The notes under the pieces: generated by a model
Told to the model about the DNA's origin: nothing
What the model saw: only the letters and a program-made list of their open reading frames with translations
Databases searched by the model: none
Translations under genes and position numbers: made by a program
Source: Peronospora farinosa
Taxonomy: Eukaryota; Oomycota; Peronosporomycetes; Peronosporales; Peronosporaceae
NCBI GenBank assembly: GCA_947646735.1
Contig: CANTFK010000072.1
Coordinates: 248,001 to 312,000, forward strand
Length of the DNA stretch: 64,000 nt
Direction of reading: 5' to 3'
In this document: positions 1 through 9,543 of the stretch, piece by piece
How positions within the stretch are numbered: position 1 is the first letter of the stretch
How the letters are laid out: every line of letters begins with the position of its first letter

Positions 1-9
1 TAATCATAG

Positions 10-1440
10 ATGGTATGTCTAAGAGCACCATCTTTCGTCCATGGATCTGATGGATGGTTTTTATCAGATTCTAATGCGCAAACGGACATCCCGTTCACAG
101 CGGTGAGCACTCACAGTGATATGATCTGGGAATGGTTGGTGATGCCACAAGAGCTTAGTAATGCACCAGCCACATTCAATAGATGTGTTTCACATCTATT
201 GAGACCGGTGCGGGATTTTGCACCGAGTTATTTCGATGATGTGTTCGTCCATCGCCGCGCTATGGATGGGAAAACAGACGTGGAAGTCCACCGACTTCAC
301 GTCCGTAAGTTTCTTACACTTATGCGCGAGCATAAATTGTACGCCAACCTCAAGAAGTGTATTTTCGCAGCTAGCGAAATACCACTTCGTGGGTGCATCG
401 TTAAAGACACTACGTAAGCCCTGATCGAGAAAAGATCAATGCGATCACTTACTGGCCAGTTCCAATCCATGTTAAGGTACTAAGGAAGTTCCTTGGGCTA
501 GCGGCGTACTTGCACAGGTACTCACGCAAATACACCGAAATGACAATACATCTTTCTTGTTTACTCAAGAAAAATGTAAAGTGAAATCGGAACACTTTAT
601 GTCAGCGTTCCTTTGAGCGTATCAAGCCAAGCTTGATGCAATTTTATGTATTGGCGATTGCAGATCAGGACAGACCAATTTATGTGGTCTGTAACGCCAG
701 CGATTTCGCAATCGATTACTCACTGATGCAGTATCGACACAGACGGTTCAGAGCGCGTCGTCTGCTATCCATCGCGTCAGCTGCAACCAGCTGAGCGCAA
801 TTACCCGGTGCATGACAAGAAACGCCTTGCCATGAAGTATGCACTGGCTAAGTTTCGCATCTATCTCTTCGGAGATAGACCGTTCATTGTGTATATACAA
901 ACCATGCGTCACTACGCACGGCTGTAAACAGTTCACACTTCTCGCAACAAATGGCGAGATGGTTGTCGTTCTTCGCGGAGTACAACTTCTTCGTGGAGTA
1001 TAAACCGGGATGACTCAAAGTCGTCGCCGATGTGCTCTCACGTCGACCCGACTTTGAGCCGACTTTACAGTCCGACAGAGATGTGAACACCACTGTCGCT
1101 ACGCTAAGTACCAGAGTTTTGTCGTCGAGTTTATTTGACGACATTAAAATGGCATGCGCACAAGATAGTGATCTCGTACGCCTGATGGAGTATCTCAAGG
1201 ACCCATCCAAGCAAGCTAAGAAGCGCTTGCCTGCCATATATCGATCTTCTATAGATCGATACACCCAGCGGAACGGATCCTGTACTACACAGTCGTTAAC
1301 GGCGTCACGCCTCGTGTCGTCGTACCGCCCCAACATGATCTCAAATTACGGATCATGTTTGAAGGTTACGATGACCCGACAAGTGGGCATCGCGGCCGTG
1401 AGAAGACTTACCTCACGATCCCTTCACGTCACGGTGATTC
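10..1440 (+). pseudogene. Decayed Ty3/Gypsy pol fragment: RT, RNase H and start of integrase
   Basis: This is a relic of a Ty3/Gypsy polyprotein. Near 195-260 the reverse-transcriptase active-site region reads SYFDDVFVH, preceded by the palm segment ending ATFNR. RNase H matter follows at about 660-1030, in changing frames, ending in a degenerate version of the DALSRR motif. An integrase zinc-binding start (GHRGREKTY) lies near 1385-1410. Frame changes and stops occur throughout, so it cannot code for a working protein. It belongs to the same broad family as the element at 5077-12486, with clear residue similarity in RT, but is far more diverged. The left part of pol lies outside the window or is lost. 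The copy stops abruptly near 1440 inside the HHCC zinc domain, where an inverted segment begins. Confidence 0.85.
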
Positions 1441-1533
1441 AGCAAGCTCCCTAAAACGAAGTGATTCCCATCGTGTGAGTCCACCAGCGGATGCGGTGGT
1501 GGAGGAACACCCTGTCCGATTCTTTCATCGGAC

Positions 1534-1821
1534 TTGTATACTGGCTTAGACGGGATTTCCCGCGTAACTCGTGAGCTACGTCGTGATATTGACCACAAGC
1601 GGGATAAGCGTTACCGCCTGAAGGACATCGTGCGACAGCTTGGATTTGACGATGAGAAGTCTCGAGAAAACAATGCTGTCGCACTGTTGAAGAATGAACG
1701 GCGGCTTCGCTCTCTGAGTAATGAAATGGCGACAGCTCGTCACGAGATTGCTCAATATTTTGGGACGATCTCGGTTTTAACCGACCAGGTTGCAATACTC
1801 GTTCGTGACCACAAGAATTAG
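1534..1821 (+). other. Short open frame, antisense to the old integrase copy, coiled-coil-like
   Basis: A 95-codon open frame encodes a charged, helix-prone peptide (for example NERRLRSLSNEMATARHEI). It matches no protein I recognise. It sits just beyond the integrase C-terminus of the old Gypsy copy and runs antisense to that pol. The chromovirus at 5077-12486 has a similarly charged antisense frame at the same relative place (10993-11360). It may be a real antisense or gag-like segment, or simply a by-product of base composition. Confidence 0.2.
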
Positions 1822-3130
1822 ATAGAGATTCTTGAGAGTGGCGGCTATCTTCGTCGCACGAAGAAGACGCGTACTAAACGTACGGAAGAAGACGTCCCAC
1901 TTAAAACGTAGGATGCGTACGCATCGTGCGTAGCAGCTCGATCGTGTATGTGCTTCCTATGCGGCGCAATAAACGAAATGGACAATGTACTTAAACAGCA
2001 ATAAATTGTTGCCCAAGTACATCGGCCATTACATGCAGTCACAACGTATTTAGGTAGATTTACTGTAGACAATAAAGCTAAATCTTCTTTGATAAATGTT
2101 TAAGCATTTGACCTTCCATTGTTGTCTACGTTTCTTTTCTGCTTGTTCACCGCTTCTGCGATGAAGTCTTGCACGAAATGTACTACCGCTTTAAGAGTCA
2201 GCAGGAAATCCTTTGCTAACTCATTGCCTTTTGGCTGCAGTGCATTGTGAATGCACTGAGAGATATCTGTTTTAACTCAGCGAGGACATTAGTGTTCTCG
2301 CTAGTGATACCTCGACGATGCTGACGTCGTCAGCATCGTTATCAGTAAGAGCGTCATCGCTCTTCACCGAAGTCGAATGGTACGAATTCGGTTAATTATG
2401 TGTCGACCATAACACCGCCGCGTGATGAGCAAGAGCCAGATGGGTTCTCGCTCGAGCGAGTCCCTCCCCCTTTTAAATTAAAGTCATCCTCTACTAAGGC
2501 GGGGACTTGTGGATGGCGAAGGCCATTCACGTAGAATGGCGTATGTGTCGTGGACGCATGCACTGAGTTTTTATTGGCGAATTCTACCACCGACTAAAAC
2601 TCACTCCAACTCGTAAACAAGTGGACGTACCCTCGAAGTACCTCCTCGAGGACGCGAATGGCGCGTTTAGTCTGACACTAGGTTTTTGGATGGTCAGAAG
2701 TAGACATTGTGAGCCGTGTTCTAAGTTTTAAAACACGGAACGCCAAAACTCAGCCGTGCACCGGGGGTCCATATTGGACACAAGATCACGGGTTGACCCG
2801 TGCAATCGAACATTTGTATCGACGAACACTCGATCACATCCCTCTGCTGTTATCGATTCAGGAACAGCAACAAGATGTACCATCCTGCTTAACCTACGAT
2901 AATACCGTTATTCCCGTGAGCGTCTTTGGGAAATTTAGAGACAAAGTCCATTAATACGGACTCCCAGCACTCTGCCAGAACAGGGAGAGGCTGCAATGGT
3001 GCACGCAGTCAAGAATTAAGCTTCACTCGTCGACACACCTCGCAAGCACGCACGTACTTGCGCACAAGCTTATACTGGCGTGGCGAGTAAAAGTCGCGAC
3101 TGACGTCGGACGAGCTATCTCGTTCGATGG
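1820..3130 (-). pseudogene. Decayed Ty3/Gypsy integrase, inverted segment
   Basis: Read on the minus strand, this stretch carries the rest of a Ty3/Gypsy integrase. The second half of the zinc domain (VRACEVCRR) lies at about 3020-3060. A core-domain start (LPVLAECWESVLMDF) is at 2940-3000, a DRDPR-like segment near 2770, a VEFANKNSVHAS segment at 2550-2590, and an integrase C-terminal STVNLPKYVVT segment near 2045-2070. Stops and frame changes are frequent. It begins exactly at the part of integrase that is missing from the plus-strand fragment ending near 1440. A simple reading is therefore one old element whose 3' half was inverted. Nothing here is likely to be expressed as protein. Confidence 0.8.
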
Positions 3131-3305
3131 TGCGGCTATCAACCTTCGGCGGATAGCTAGGAGCCTTAAGCTCAACTAATGGTTGACTTTCTTGGCCTTG
3201 TCGAGCAGTACGACAAGGCCCATCTAATGGTAACGAAAGAACTTCGGAAAACGAGCGCCCAGCGCGCTCGTAGAGGGATTGCAAAGTAGCAATTTCTTCG
3301 CGCAT
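3131..3305 (-). other. Short unassigned helix-prone open frame joined to integrase frame
   Basis: On the minus strand an open frame enters the integrase segment from upstream. Its first about 65 residues (starting MREEIATLQSLYERAG) are not integrase-like and look helix-forming, then proline-rich. The switch to the integrase motif VSRDFY takes place near 3130 and marks a rearrangement junction. No function is claimed. Confidence 0.25.
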
Positions 3306-3559
3306 CTCAGAAGAGATGCGAGATTTCCACTAGAGCTCACTAAGTAGGTACGCCTCTTTAGGCTCTTTTAATGAGGTGATCACGCACCCCGGTCAAGAGT
3401 CGCTCCATGAGAGGCATACCAGTCCGCCTCTCTTGACAGTTGATACAAGCGATATCATGCACCGGATATACTTCGTTTCTCAACTTTAATGCAACTAGAA
3501 GTAAGAATTTGCAACTAAGCATCGTGACCAACGTTGAGAACGTTGAAAATAATTGCGTT

Positions 3560-3676
3560 TTAGGCTTGGAGAAACGTATCAGCTTCACGCTTATGGTGTG
3601 GGCTGTACCATCGATGCTAAAGAATTGCATCGGTGTAAGAATCATTTTCAGTGCGAAAGTTGCGCTAAAGCCGTGA
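3560..3676 (+). pseudogene. Cys/His-rich C-terminal tail of old Gypsy pol
   Basis: One plus-strand frame reads YGVGCTIDAKELHRCKNHFQ followed by CESCAKAVKL and a stop at about 3676. The element at 12080-12167 ends pol with a comparable CXC...KNHFQ...CXXC tail. This short piece is therefore best explained as the far 3' end of the old pol gene in its original orientation. That supports the view that only the middle part (about 1445-3130) was inverted. The motif is short, so the call rests on the shared KNHFQ-CXXC pattern. Confidence 0.45.
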
Positions 3677-3699
3677 AGCTTTGACGCATTGAACAGCGG

Positions 3700-4394
3700 A
3701 ACCGAAAACTGTTTGCAGATCATTTCAAATTAACGATCTAATAGATGCTTCATAACATCCACGGTTTACGATAAAGAGCATGAGCAATACATTGCGATCG
3801 AGAGAATCCTGCGTGGTGTAACAGAAGTACTAACATGATGTCAGTAAAAGTACCGACATTAATAACAACACCCTTAGTCGAATCGTAGACGACCCAAAGA
3901 TTTTACGATTCATTGTTCCACTCAATGTACCACGGTCCCTTTTTGTAGGGACCAAAAATGAGGCAGCACCCTTGGGCGAGCCCGGGAGTGAAACAGATGG
4001 CTTTGAGGCGGATGCATCATCCGACTCATCAGAGAGGTTATTATTATAACTATTAATATTTGACAATATCACCTTTTCCTTTAATATTGTCCCTGCATCT
4101 CCTTGAGGTTGGATATGCCCTCTAACATGTTGATATAAGCCATTATATAAATCAGGGCGCTGAACAATGACTGATGGACGCGCGCAATGAATGGAGGGCA
4201 AGTTGTCAATATACATACTTGTAGTTTAATATAGTTAATACAGGGTTAAAACAAGTTAGTTTATATTAAATAGGTATAGTATATTAAATACAGCTCTCTT
4301 TTTTAAGCCCTTGTTGATAAGACTTATTCTATCACGTGTACGTAAAGTTTTGAGGCACCTGATTTCATTGTAGTCAGTGAAGGTAGATTATACT
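3700..4394. other. No recognisable gene
   Basis: This stretch of about 700 bp is AT-rich towards its right end. A 128-codon minus-strand frame at 3830-4216 matches nothing I know, is not supported by splice signals, and probably belongs to unidentified transposon debris. I see no RNA gene. Confidence 0.5.
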
Positions 4395-5076
4395 TACATT
4401 TCACAACAATATTTTAGCTTACAATAATGCACTGTCATTCACGTCGCTCGGTGCGAAGTTGAATGACCACTTTACGCAAGGTGGTATCTACACGTTCCGG
4501 ATTTAAGGTACTCTATATCATCGTATGGTTGCTCTTCTGCCAAAAGTAAATCAAGAGAGAAAAATCGCTCATCTGTACATTGTGTAAACCGGTGCCACAC
4601 TAGACAGGAAAATGGGCATCTTCCCGACACTGGTTCGACGAATCATGGGCGAGCTGCAAGCAATGCTGAAAGTTGTCAATCCGTAAGCTCAGGTATACGA
4701 GCAAGTCCGTCAACGTACGCAGAACGATGATGTTTCAACTTTTGAGCTCCATCTGCTCTGCCTCCAGTCGAATGACCGTCGCCGATACAGTACTCCAACT
4801 GCTGAAATTTGGTGCAATCATGTGGGCGACGGTCATGATGGAAGCATTTCTTTTATAATTAAGCGTCGAAATGATGGAGGGTTGTAGCATATTGCAGCGT
4901 TGCTTCAGCATACACCCCGCTACGTTATGTGCTCTTATTTCCTGACGGCCGGTAAGGTTAGATTTCAACAACACCGCTGCGAAAATTTGCCCATGACGAA
5001 GGGGAGGGTCAAGGTTTCAATGTGAATGATGAAGCTGGTGTATGTGGGCGAGGAAGGTCAAAACGGATATCTCAGA
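4395..5076 (+). pseudogene. Helitron Rep/helicase N-terminal part, decayed
   Basis: This matches the Helitron-like N-terminal region of rolling-circle transposon proteins. NNALSFTSLGAKLND is at about 4425-4470 and YTFRI-GTLYHRM...LLPK at 4490-4545. AHLYIV lies near 4568-4585, a LQAMLKVVNP segment at 4651-4682, and the RRYSTPTAEI segment at about 4780-4815. In-frame stops are scattered through it. The frame runs up to the chromovirus target site and resumes on the other side at 12487, so this is the left half of one gene broken by the insertion. Confidence 0.75.
5072..5076. repeat. Target-site duplication, left copy (TCAGA)
   Basis: TCAGA directly precedes the TG of the left LTR, and the same five bases directly follow the CA of the right LTR at 12487-12491. 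A 5-bp duplication is the usual integrase footprint of Ty3/Gypsy elements. Confidence 0.9.
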
Positions 5077-5395
5077 TGTAATGGGGCAACCTATTACATA
5101 AGTAGTTATAGGATTAATACATAATTACATAAGTAGGAATAGGGCAGTATCCGATTAGCGGATACTGCGCGTCATTTTATTATTGTTTTATTATTGGGGT
5201 GCCAGACCCAATAATTAGCCAATAATAAATTAACTTCCATATTGAGTGGTTCCCATGAGCTAGGGAACATATTCGCACTTACTGCGAATTAAAACTAAAA
5301 CAAAAATAAAACAGAGTTATATTTACGAGATAATTAAGAGCGCTTCCTCAACGCCCTTTTAGTGCAAGACGGTAACGGGTCCTTAGCCCGTTACA
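5077..5395 (+). repeat. Left LTR (319 bp)
   Basis: It begins TGTAATGGGG and ends CCCGTTACA. Six hairpin-forming inverted repeats are spread along it. Their arms are 5077-5084/5090-5098 (one bulge), 5144-5153/5159-5168, 5191-5198/5207-5214, 5249-5254/5263-5268, 5271-5277/5283-5289 and 5372-5379/5387-5394. The motif ATTACATAAGTAG occurs twice (5093-5105 and 5124-5136). The promoter and polyadenylation signals of the element should lie here but I cannot place them with confidence. Confidence 0.95.
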
Positions 5396-5397
5396 CC

Positions 5398-5415
5398 TGG
5401 TAGCACTTCGTAGTC
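5398..5415 (+). other. Candidate primer-binding site
   Basis: TGGTAGCACTTCGTAGTC starts two bases after the left LTR. Its TGG would pair with the CCA end of a tRNA primer. I cannot say which tRNA, since no host tRNA set is available. Confidence 0.5.
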
Positions 5416-5421
5416 CTTCCA

Positions 5422-6525
5422 ATGACCAGATTCGAGATGAACATGGGCGAGTCTTTGGTGGCTCCAGCGGTCTCGCTGGAGCATTCTGATTTCCCACATC
5501 TCACCTCGGTAGAGTGGCATCCACTACATCACCTCGCGGAGGTGTCTGGAGAAACTATTGTGACGTCTCTGATGAGCACAGCGACGCCCGATGATCAACG
5601 TGCCGCCATCCAAGACTTTATGGTGCGCGAGCTCGCCGAAGCGAATCGGCGAGTATTGACTCCCTCGCGCACTTCGCACCATGACGCTATCAAGATGGAG
5701 ACGTCAACGTACTCCGGTGATGGTCCGGATCGTCTCCTCCTCAATCGCTGGTTTCGCGAGGTGGATATTGCAATAGCGTCAAGATTAATTGACGCTCCGA
5801 CGGCCAAGGTCAATTTCCTGCTGTCTCGTCTTGCCGGCAAAGCCAAGGAATGGGCTCTCGGAAAGCTCGTCGTAGATGAGTCGGCGTTTCCTACGCTGGA
5901 CGTTATCCAGCGTGACTTACGACTGGCTTTCAAGCCTCCTCAAGATGAATCTCGCTTGCGTGTAGATTTCTTCTCACTCCGACAGGGCAAGCTGTCGATG
6001 CGTGACTACGTGCAGAAGACACGTCATCTTGCTTCGTGCATTACCACGCAGCCAATTGACATGGCTTCACAAGTCCATGTCTTTATTTTTGGTATGCAAG
6101 AGGGCATGACGCGTTACTGCCTCACACGTGCTGAGCCAAAGTCCCTCGAGGAGGCATTTGCCCTCGCGCTTCGTGAGGATTACACTGTCGCGTCGTCGTA
6201 CCTGCACGCAGCGTCACAACATTCCCGGACGTCTGGCCCAGAGCCAATGGAAATTGATGCAATTGAGTCCTCTCGTGGTCGTGGCAAATCATTAAGCCGC
6301 GACATTCGCAATCCTAACACGATGAAGTGTTTTCGCTGTGGTAAAACAGGCCATCGTGCGGCTGTCTGTCGTGCACCTGCGCCAGTGACAATGAACACAG
6401 CTGTCTCACGAGGAGACGCTGTGTCGTCGGTGGTCCCGCCAAAAACGAGCGGTTCCAGTAGGCGTGGGGCGCCCTACTGGCAGAAATGGAGCCCCGAGTA
6501 CTCAGGTGGCAGCTCGGGCTCCTAG
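5422..6525 (+). CDS. gag: Gag polyprotein of the chromovirus
   Basis: A 367-codon open frame starts 26 bases after the left LTR, the only long frame at the expected gag site. The middle (residues about 120-240) resembles the retrotransposon gag domain, with a conserved-looking AGKAKEWAL helix. The C-terminal part carries one CCHC zinc knuckle, [14 protein letters not shown], near residues 304-317 for binding element RNA. The protein would form the cytoplasmic particle. It is the one intact frame in the element and ends at TAG (6523-6525). The protease follows in another frame that overlaps it, so pol would need frameshifting or the junction is broken. Confidence 0.85.
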   Translation: MTRFEMNMGESLVAPAVSLEHSDFPHLTSVEWHPLHHLAEVSGETIVTSLMSTATPDDQRAAIQDFMVRELAEANRRVLTPSRTSHHDAIKMETSTYSGDGPDRLLLNRWFREVDIAIASRLIDAPTAKVNFLLSRLAGKAKEWALGKLVVDESAFPTLDVIQRDLRLAFKPPQDESRLRVDFFSLRQGKLSMRDYVQKTRHLASCITTQPIDMASQVHVFIFGMQEGMTRYCLTRAEPKSLEEAFALALREDYTVASSYLHAASQHSRTSGPEPMEIDAIESSRGRGKSLSRDIRNPNTMKCFRCGKTGHRAAVCRAPAPVTMNTAVSRGDAVSSVVPPKTSGSSRRGAPYWQKWSPEYSGGSSGS

Positions 6526-7000
6526 CCCCAAAGTGATTCATACCCACTTCAATGCCACCACCATGCGCGATGATTCGAGACTGATTATTATCAGTCTCAT
6601 CGTCGCTGTAGTAAAGCGACCACTTCGAGCGTTGTTGGATTCTGGCGCTTCCAACAACTTCTTTCGTGCATCCTGTTTGTCCCTTCTCCCGTCGACTGTC
6701 ACGGTTCGAGAAGGTCCAGGTGACATCGTTGTCAAACTTGCCTATGGACAACCAAAACGTGTCCCGCGTAAAACAGTGGTTTTACCGTACACTTTCGACG
6801 GTTTCCAGAGCAACGACGAATTTTTGGTGTACGAGATGAACTATGCATTTGATTGCATACTTGGGATACCGTGGCTGTCACGGTATCAGCCGATGATAGA
6901 TTGGCTATCTCGGTCCGTCAAACGACGAAGCGGTTATGACGTCAGTGAAGTGTTAACTTGTTGGTCGCTTCATCCGATTGGCCTCACGTCAGGGTCGTGA
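6526..7000 (+). pseudogene. Pol: aspartic protease region
   Basis: The protease frame is open from 6464 and overlaps the end of gag. The retropepsin active-site motif LDSGASNNFF lies near 6637-6660, followed by the FDCILGIPWL flap-like segment near 6850-6880. A stop at 6998-7000 ends the frame. Downstream codons in the same frame stay sensible into the 11-residue repeat tract, which suggests the stop is a late mutation. Hairpins 6577-6585/6590-6598 and 6865-6873/6879-6887 lie within it. Confidence 0.75.
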
Positions 7001-7085
7001 ACGAACTCGCCACGACTAGTAGTCAACACAGAGAGCGATGGCCCTCTGTGCGCAGTATGTTCCGTTACACTGACGGAGCCACAGA

Positions 7086-7530
7086 ACGAAGCGGTCGAAC
7101 AGCGGTTCCCGCATACACATACATCGGTCAAACAGGGGTTCCAAATGCGCAACGAGGCGGTCGAACAGCGGTTCCCGCATACACAGACATCGGTCGAACA
7201 GGGGTTCCCGATTCACAACGAGGCGATTAAATAGCGGTTCCCGCACACACAGACATCGGTCGAACAGGGTTCCCGATTCTCAACGAGGCGGATGAGCAGG
7301 GGCTCCCGCATACAAGCACATCGGACGAGCTGAGGCTCCCGATCAATTTCGAGGCGGTCGAGCAGGGGCTCCCGATCATTTTCGAGGCGGTCGAGCAGGG
7401 GCTCCCGATCATTTTCGAGGCGGTCGAGCAGGGGCTCCCGCGTACAAGTACATCGGGCGAGCAGAGGCTCCCGATAAATATCGAGGCGGTCGAGCAGGGG
7501 CTCCCGCAAACAAGTGAAGCGGTCGAAGAC
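7086..7530 (+). repeat. 33-bp tandem repeats encoding an 11-residue pol linker
   Basis: About 13 units of roughly 33 bp lie between protease and RT. The plus-strand reading is an acidic 11-residue unit of the type EAVEQGLPIIF. Two adjoining units (about 7348-7416) are identical apart from their edges. Other units vary at the last three residues. A one-base loss near 7267 shifts the frame. The long minus-strand frames across this block are only the complement of the repeat. Confidence 0.85.
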
Positions 7531-7583
7531 GAGCTCCCGCTTTTGACGAGAATGGGCGGACTACGGTTCCTCATGAGACCGAC

Positions 7584-8750
7584 GTGGTGGAGACAGAGCT
7601 CCCACGTCTAGAGGGGGGTACATCATCCTCTTGTGATAGCGACGTGCCAGTCTCGAGCAGGGGCTCGAGACGCAAGAGAAAACGCAAGAAAGGAGCACGC
7701 CGATCACCGAGACGACGAAATTCACGTCAACATGCTGATGCATTTGATTCGGTGGTGACGGAATCCGTATGCGCGCTTGAATATGTGGAGGGATCCCCAC
7801 ATCGTGGCCGCTACATTGAGGTAGCGAGTCCACCGTGCACTGCTGCAGATATCACATCTCTGCCAGACCTTTCATGGAAAGACTTCCTTCATGACCTCAA
7901 GGTCGGCGACATCGAGCAAGTGTGCATCGTTTCAGCCACCGAAGCAGCCAGTGAAGAAGTTCTGGAGGCTCGCCCGAAGAGCGCCGAGCCTAAATCAGCG
8001 CACGAAGAACGCTTCGCGGCACAGTCTTGGGATGCTCTTCGCGCTTCAGGCAACCCTGTATACGATATCGCCCGTGAGTACGCCGATATTTTCCCGGAGA
8101 AGATTCCAGCTGATCTTCCGGCGGATCGTGGTGTGCGGCACGAGATAGATCTCGTGCCAGGATCGAAATATTGCGTGACACGGCAGTGGCTGTTACCGCG
8201 CGACCAAGTCATCGCTATTGATGAATTTTTCGAGGGTCGCCGCAAGGCTGGCCATGTCCGCGAGAGTATCTCGCCACATTCGAGTCCTACTTTCTGTGCG
8301 AATAAATCCACCGGCGGTTGGCGCATTGTGCACGCCTTCAACAAGCTGAATGACGCCACGATCCCGGCTCAAACACCTATCCCTCGAAAAGACATGGTAT
8401 TAAATACCATGTCCGGGAGCGAGATCTACAGCGCCATAGATCTGATAGACGGTTTCTATCAACTCCTCATGAGGGACAGTGACATTCCGTTCACTGCTGT
8501 CAGCACCCCAAGCGGTATGCTTTGGGAGTGGCTAGTCATGCCACAAGATCTTAAGAATGCTCCAGCTACGTTCAATCGGATGGTGACACAAGTACTCCGC
8601 CCACTTCGCGACTTTGCACCGAGCTACTTCGACGACATTTTCGTTCACAGCCGCGCTGAGCAAAAGCTCAGCGCTACGGAGGTACACCTTCGACACTTGA
8701 AGCAGGTCCCCCTTAAGTTAAGCGCGAGAATAAATTGTATGCTAATTTGA
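7584..8750 (+). pseudogene. Pol: reverse transcriptase
   Basis: This is a 388-codon frame without an initiator role. After a basic linker (RKRKRKKGARR, near residue 33), the RT fold starts at about residue 150 and includes WRIVHAFNKLND, the palm motif SAIDLIDGFYQLLM, and the catalytic SYFDDIFVH near 8626-8652. The enzyme would copy element RNA into DNA in the Gag particle. The frame is lost near 8700. The thumb and connection segments continue in two other frames (YANLKKCVFCAPEIPVLGC from 8738, then from 8755 onward). At least two indels therefore break it, and full-length pol cannot be made by simple translation. Confidence 0.85.
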
Positions 8751-8754
8751 AGAA

Positions 8755-9543
8755 ATGTGTCTTCTGCGCTCCCGAGATTCCAGTACTCGGTTGCTACGTC
8801 AGCAAGGAAGGTGTCGCGCTGATCCTAAGAAGATCTCATCGATCTGTTCCTGGCCAACGCCCAGGAACCAAACTGAATTACGTCAATGGCTCGGTTTGGC
8901 GAATTACTTGCATAAGTATACGAAGAACTATGCTGAGCTAATTCAGACATTATCGACTTTGCTCAAGAAAGATGCAGTATGGTTATGGACGGAAGAACAT
9001 CAATCTGCCTTCGACTCCGTAAAGAAGAGCTTGTCCGAGGCACCGGTGCTGATGTTACCTGATGACGCTAAGCCATTCCACGTCGTGTGTGACGCGAGCA
9101 ATTTCGCTATAAGATGTGCCCTCATGCAATTTGATGACGAGGATCGAGAGCGCGTCGTGAGTTTTCAATCACGACAGATGAAACCTGCCGAGAAAAAATA
9201 TCCGGTACACGACAAGGAACTTTTGGCTATGCGTTACGCGCTAATCAAGTTTAGAGTATATTTGCTCGGCGAAAAGATGTTTTCTATCTACACAGATCAC
9301 GCATCATTGCGTACCGCCGTCAAGAGTCCTCACTTGTCCCAGCGTATGGCACGGTGGTTGTCATTTTTTGCCGAGTATAATTTTGTGGTGCATTACAAGC
9401 CTGGCAAGAATAACATTCTTGCTGATGCGCTTTCTCGTCGTCCTATTACGATCCTCGGCGTGATATGGGTCATCAAACGGAGTATGTTGATGACGACGAA
9501 GATATCTGTGTGTGTTGTATTGACCTGGGACTTAATGCAATGA
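8755..9543 (+). pseudogene. Pol: RT connection and RNase H
   Basis: A 262-codon frame carries the RT C-terminus (LRQWLGLANYLHKY) and then a Ty3-type RNase H. The catalytic CDASNFAI (D at about 9092) is followed by KKYPVHDKELLAM (E) and IYTDHASLR (D). The tail KPGKNNILADALSRR is typical of the RNase H end. The enzyme would remove RNA from the RNA-DNA hybrid. The three acidic residues are present, so this domain looks chemically intact although the surrounding polyprotein is broken. The next frame begins within it at 9465. Confidence 0.85.

Noticed and set aside
3830..4216. 128-codon minus-strand frame left of the Helitron relic
   Set aside because: No domain recognised; it lies in transposon debris and could not be linked to either element.
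7086..7530. CRISPR-like array of 33-bp repeats
   Set aside because: Units are contiguous, without unique spacers, in frame with pol, and in a eukaryotic genome.
7016..7574. Long minus-strand frames with repeated REPLLDRLEND-type peptides
   Set aside because: They are the complement of the 33-bp repeats in pol; a repeat with no stop in one frame often has none in the antisense frame.
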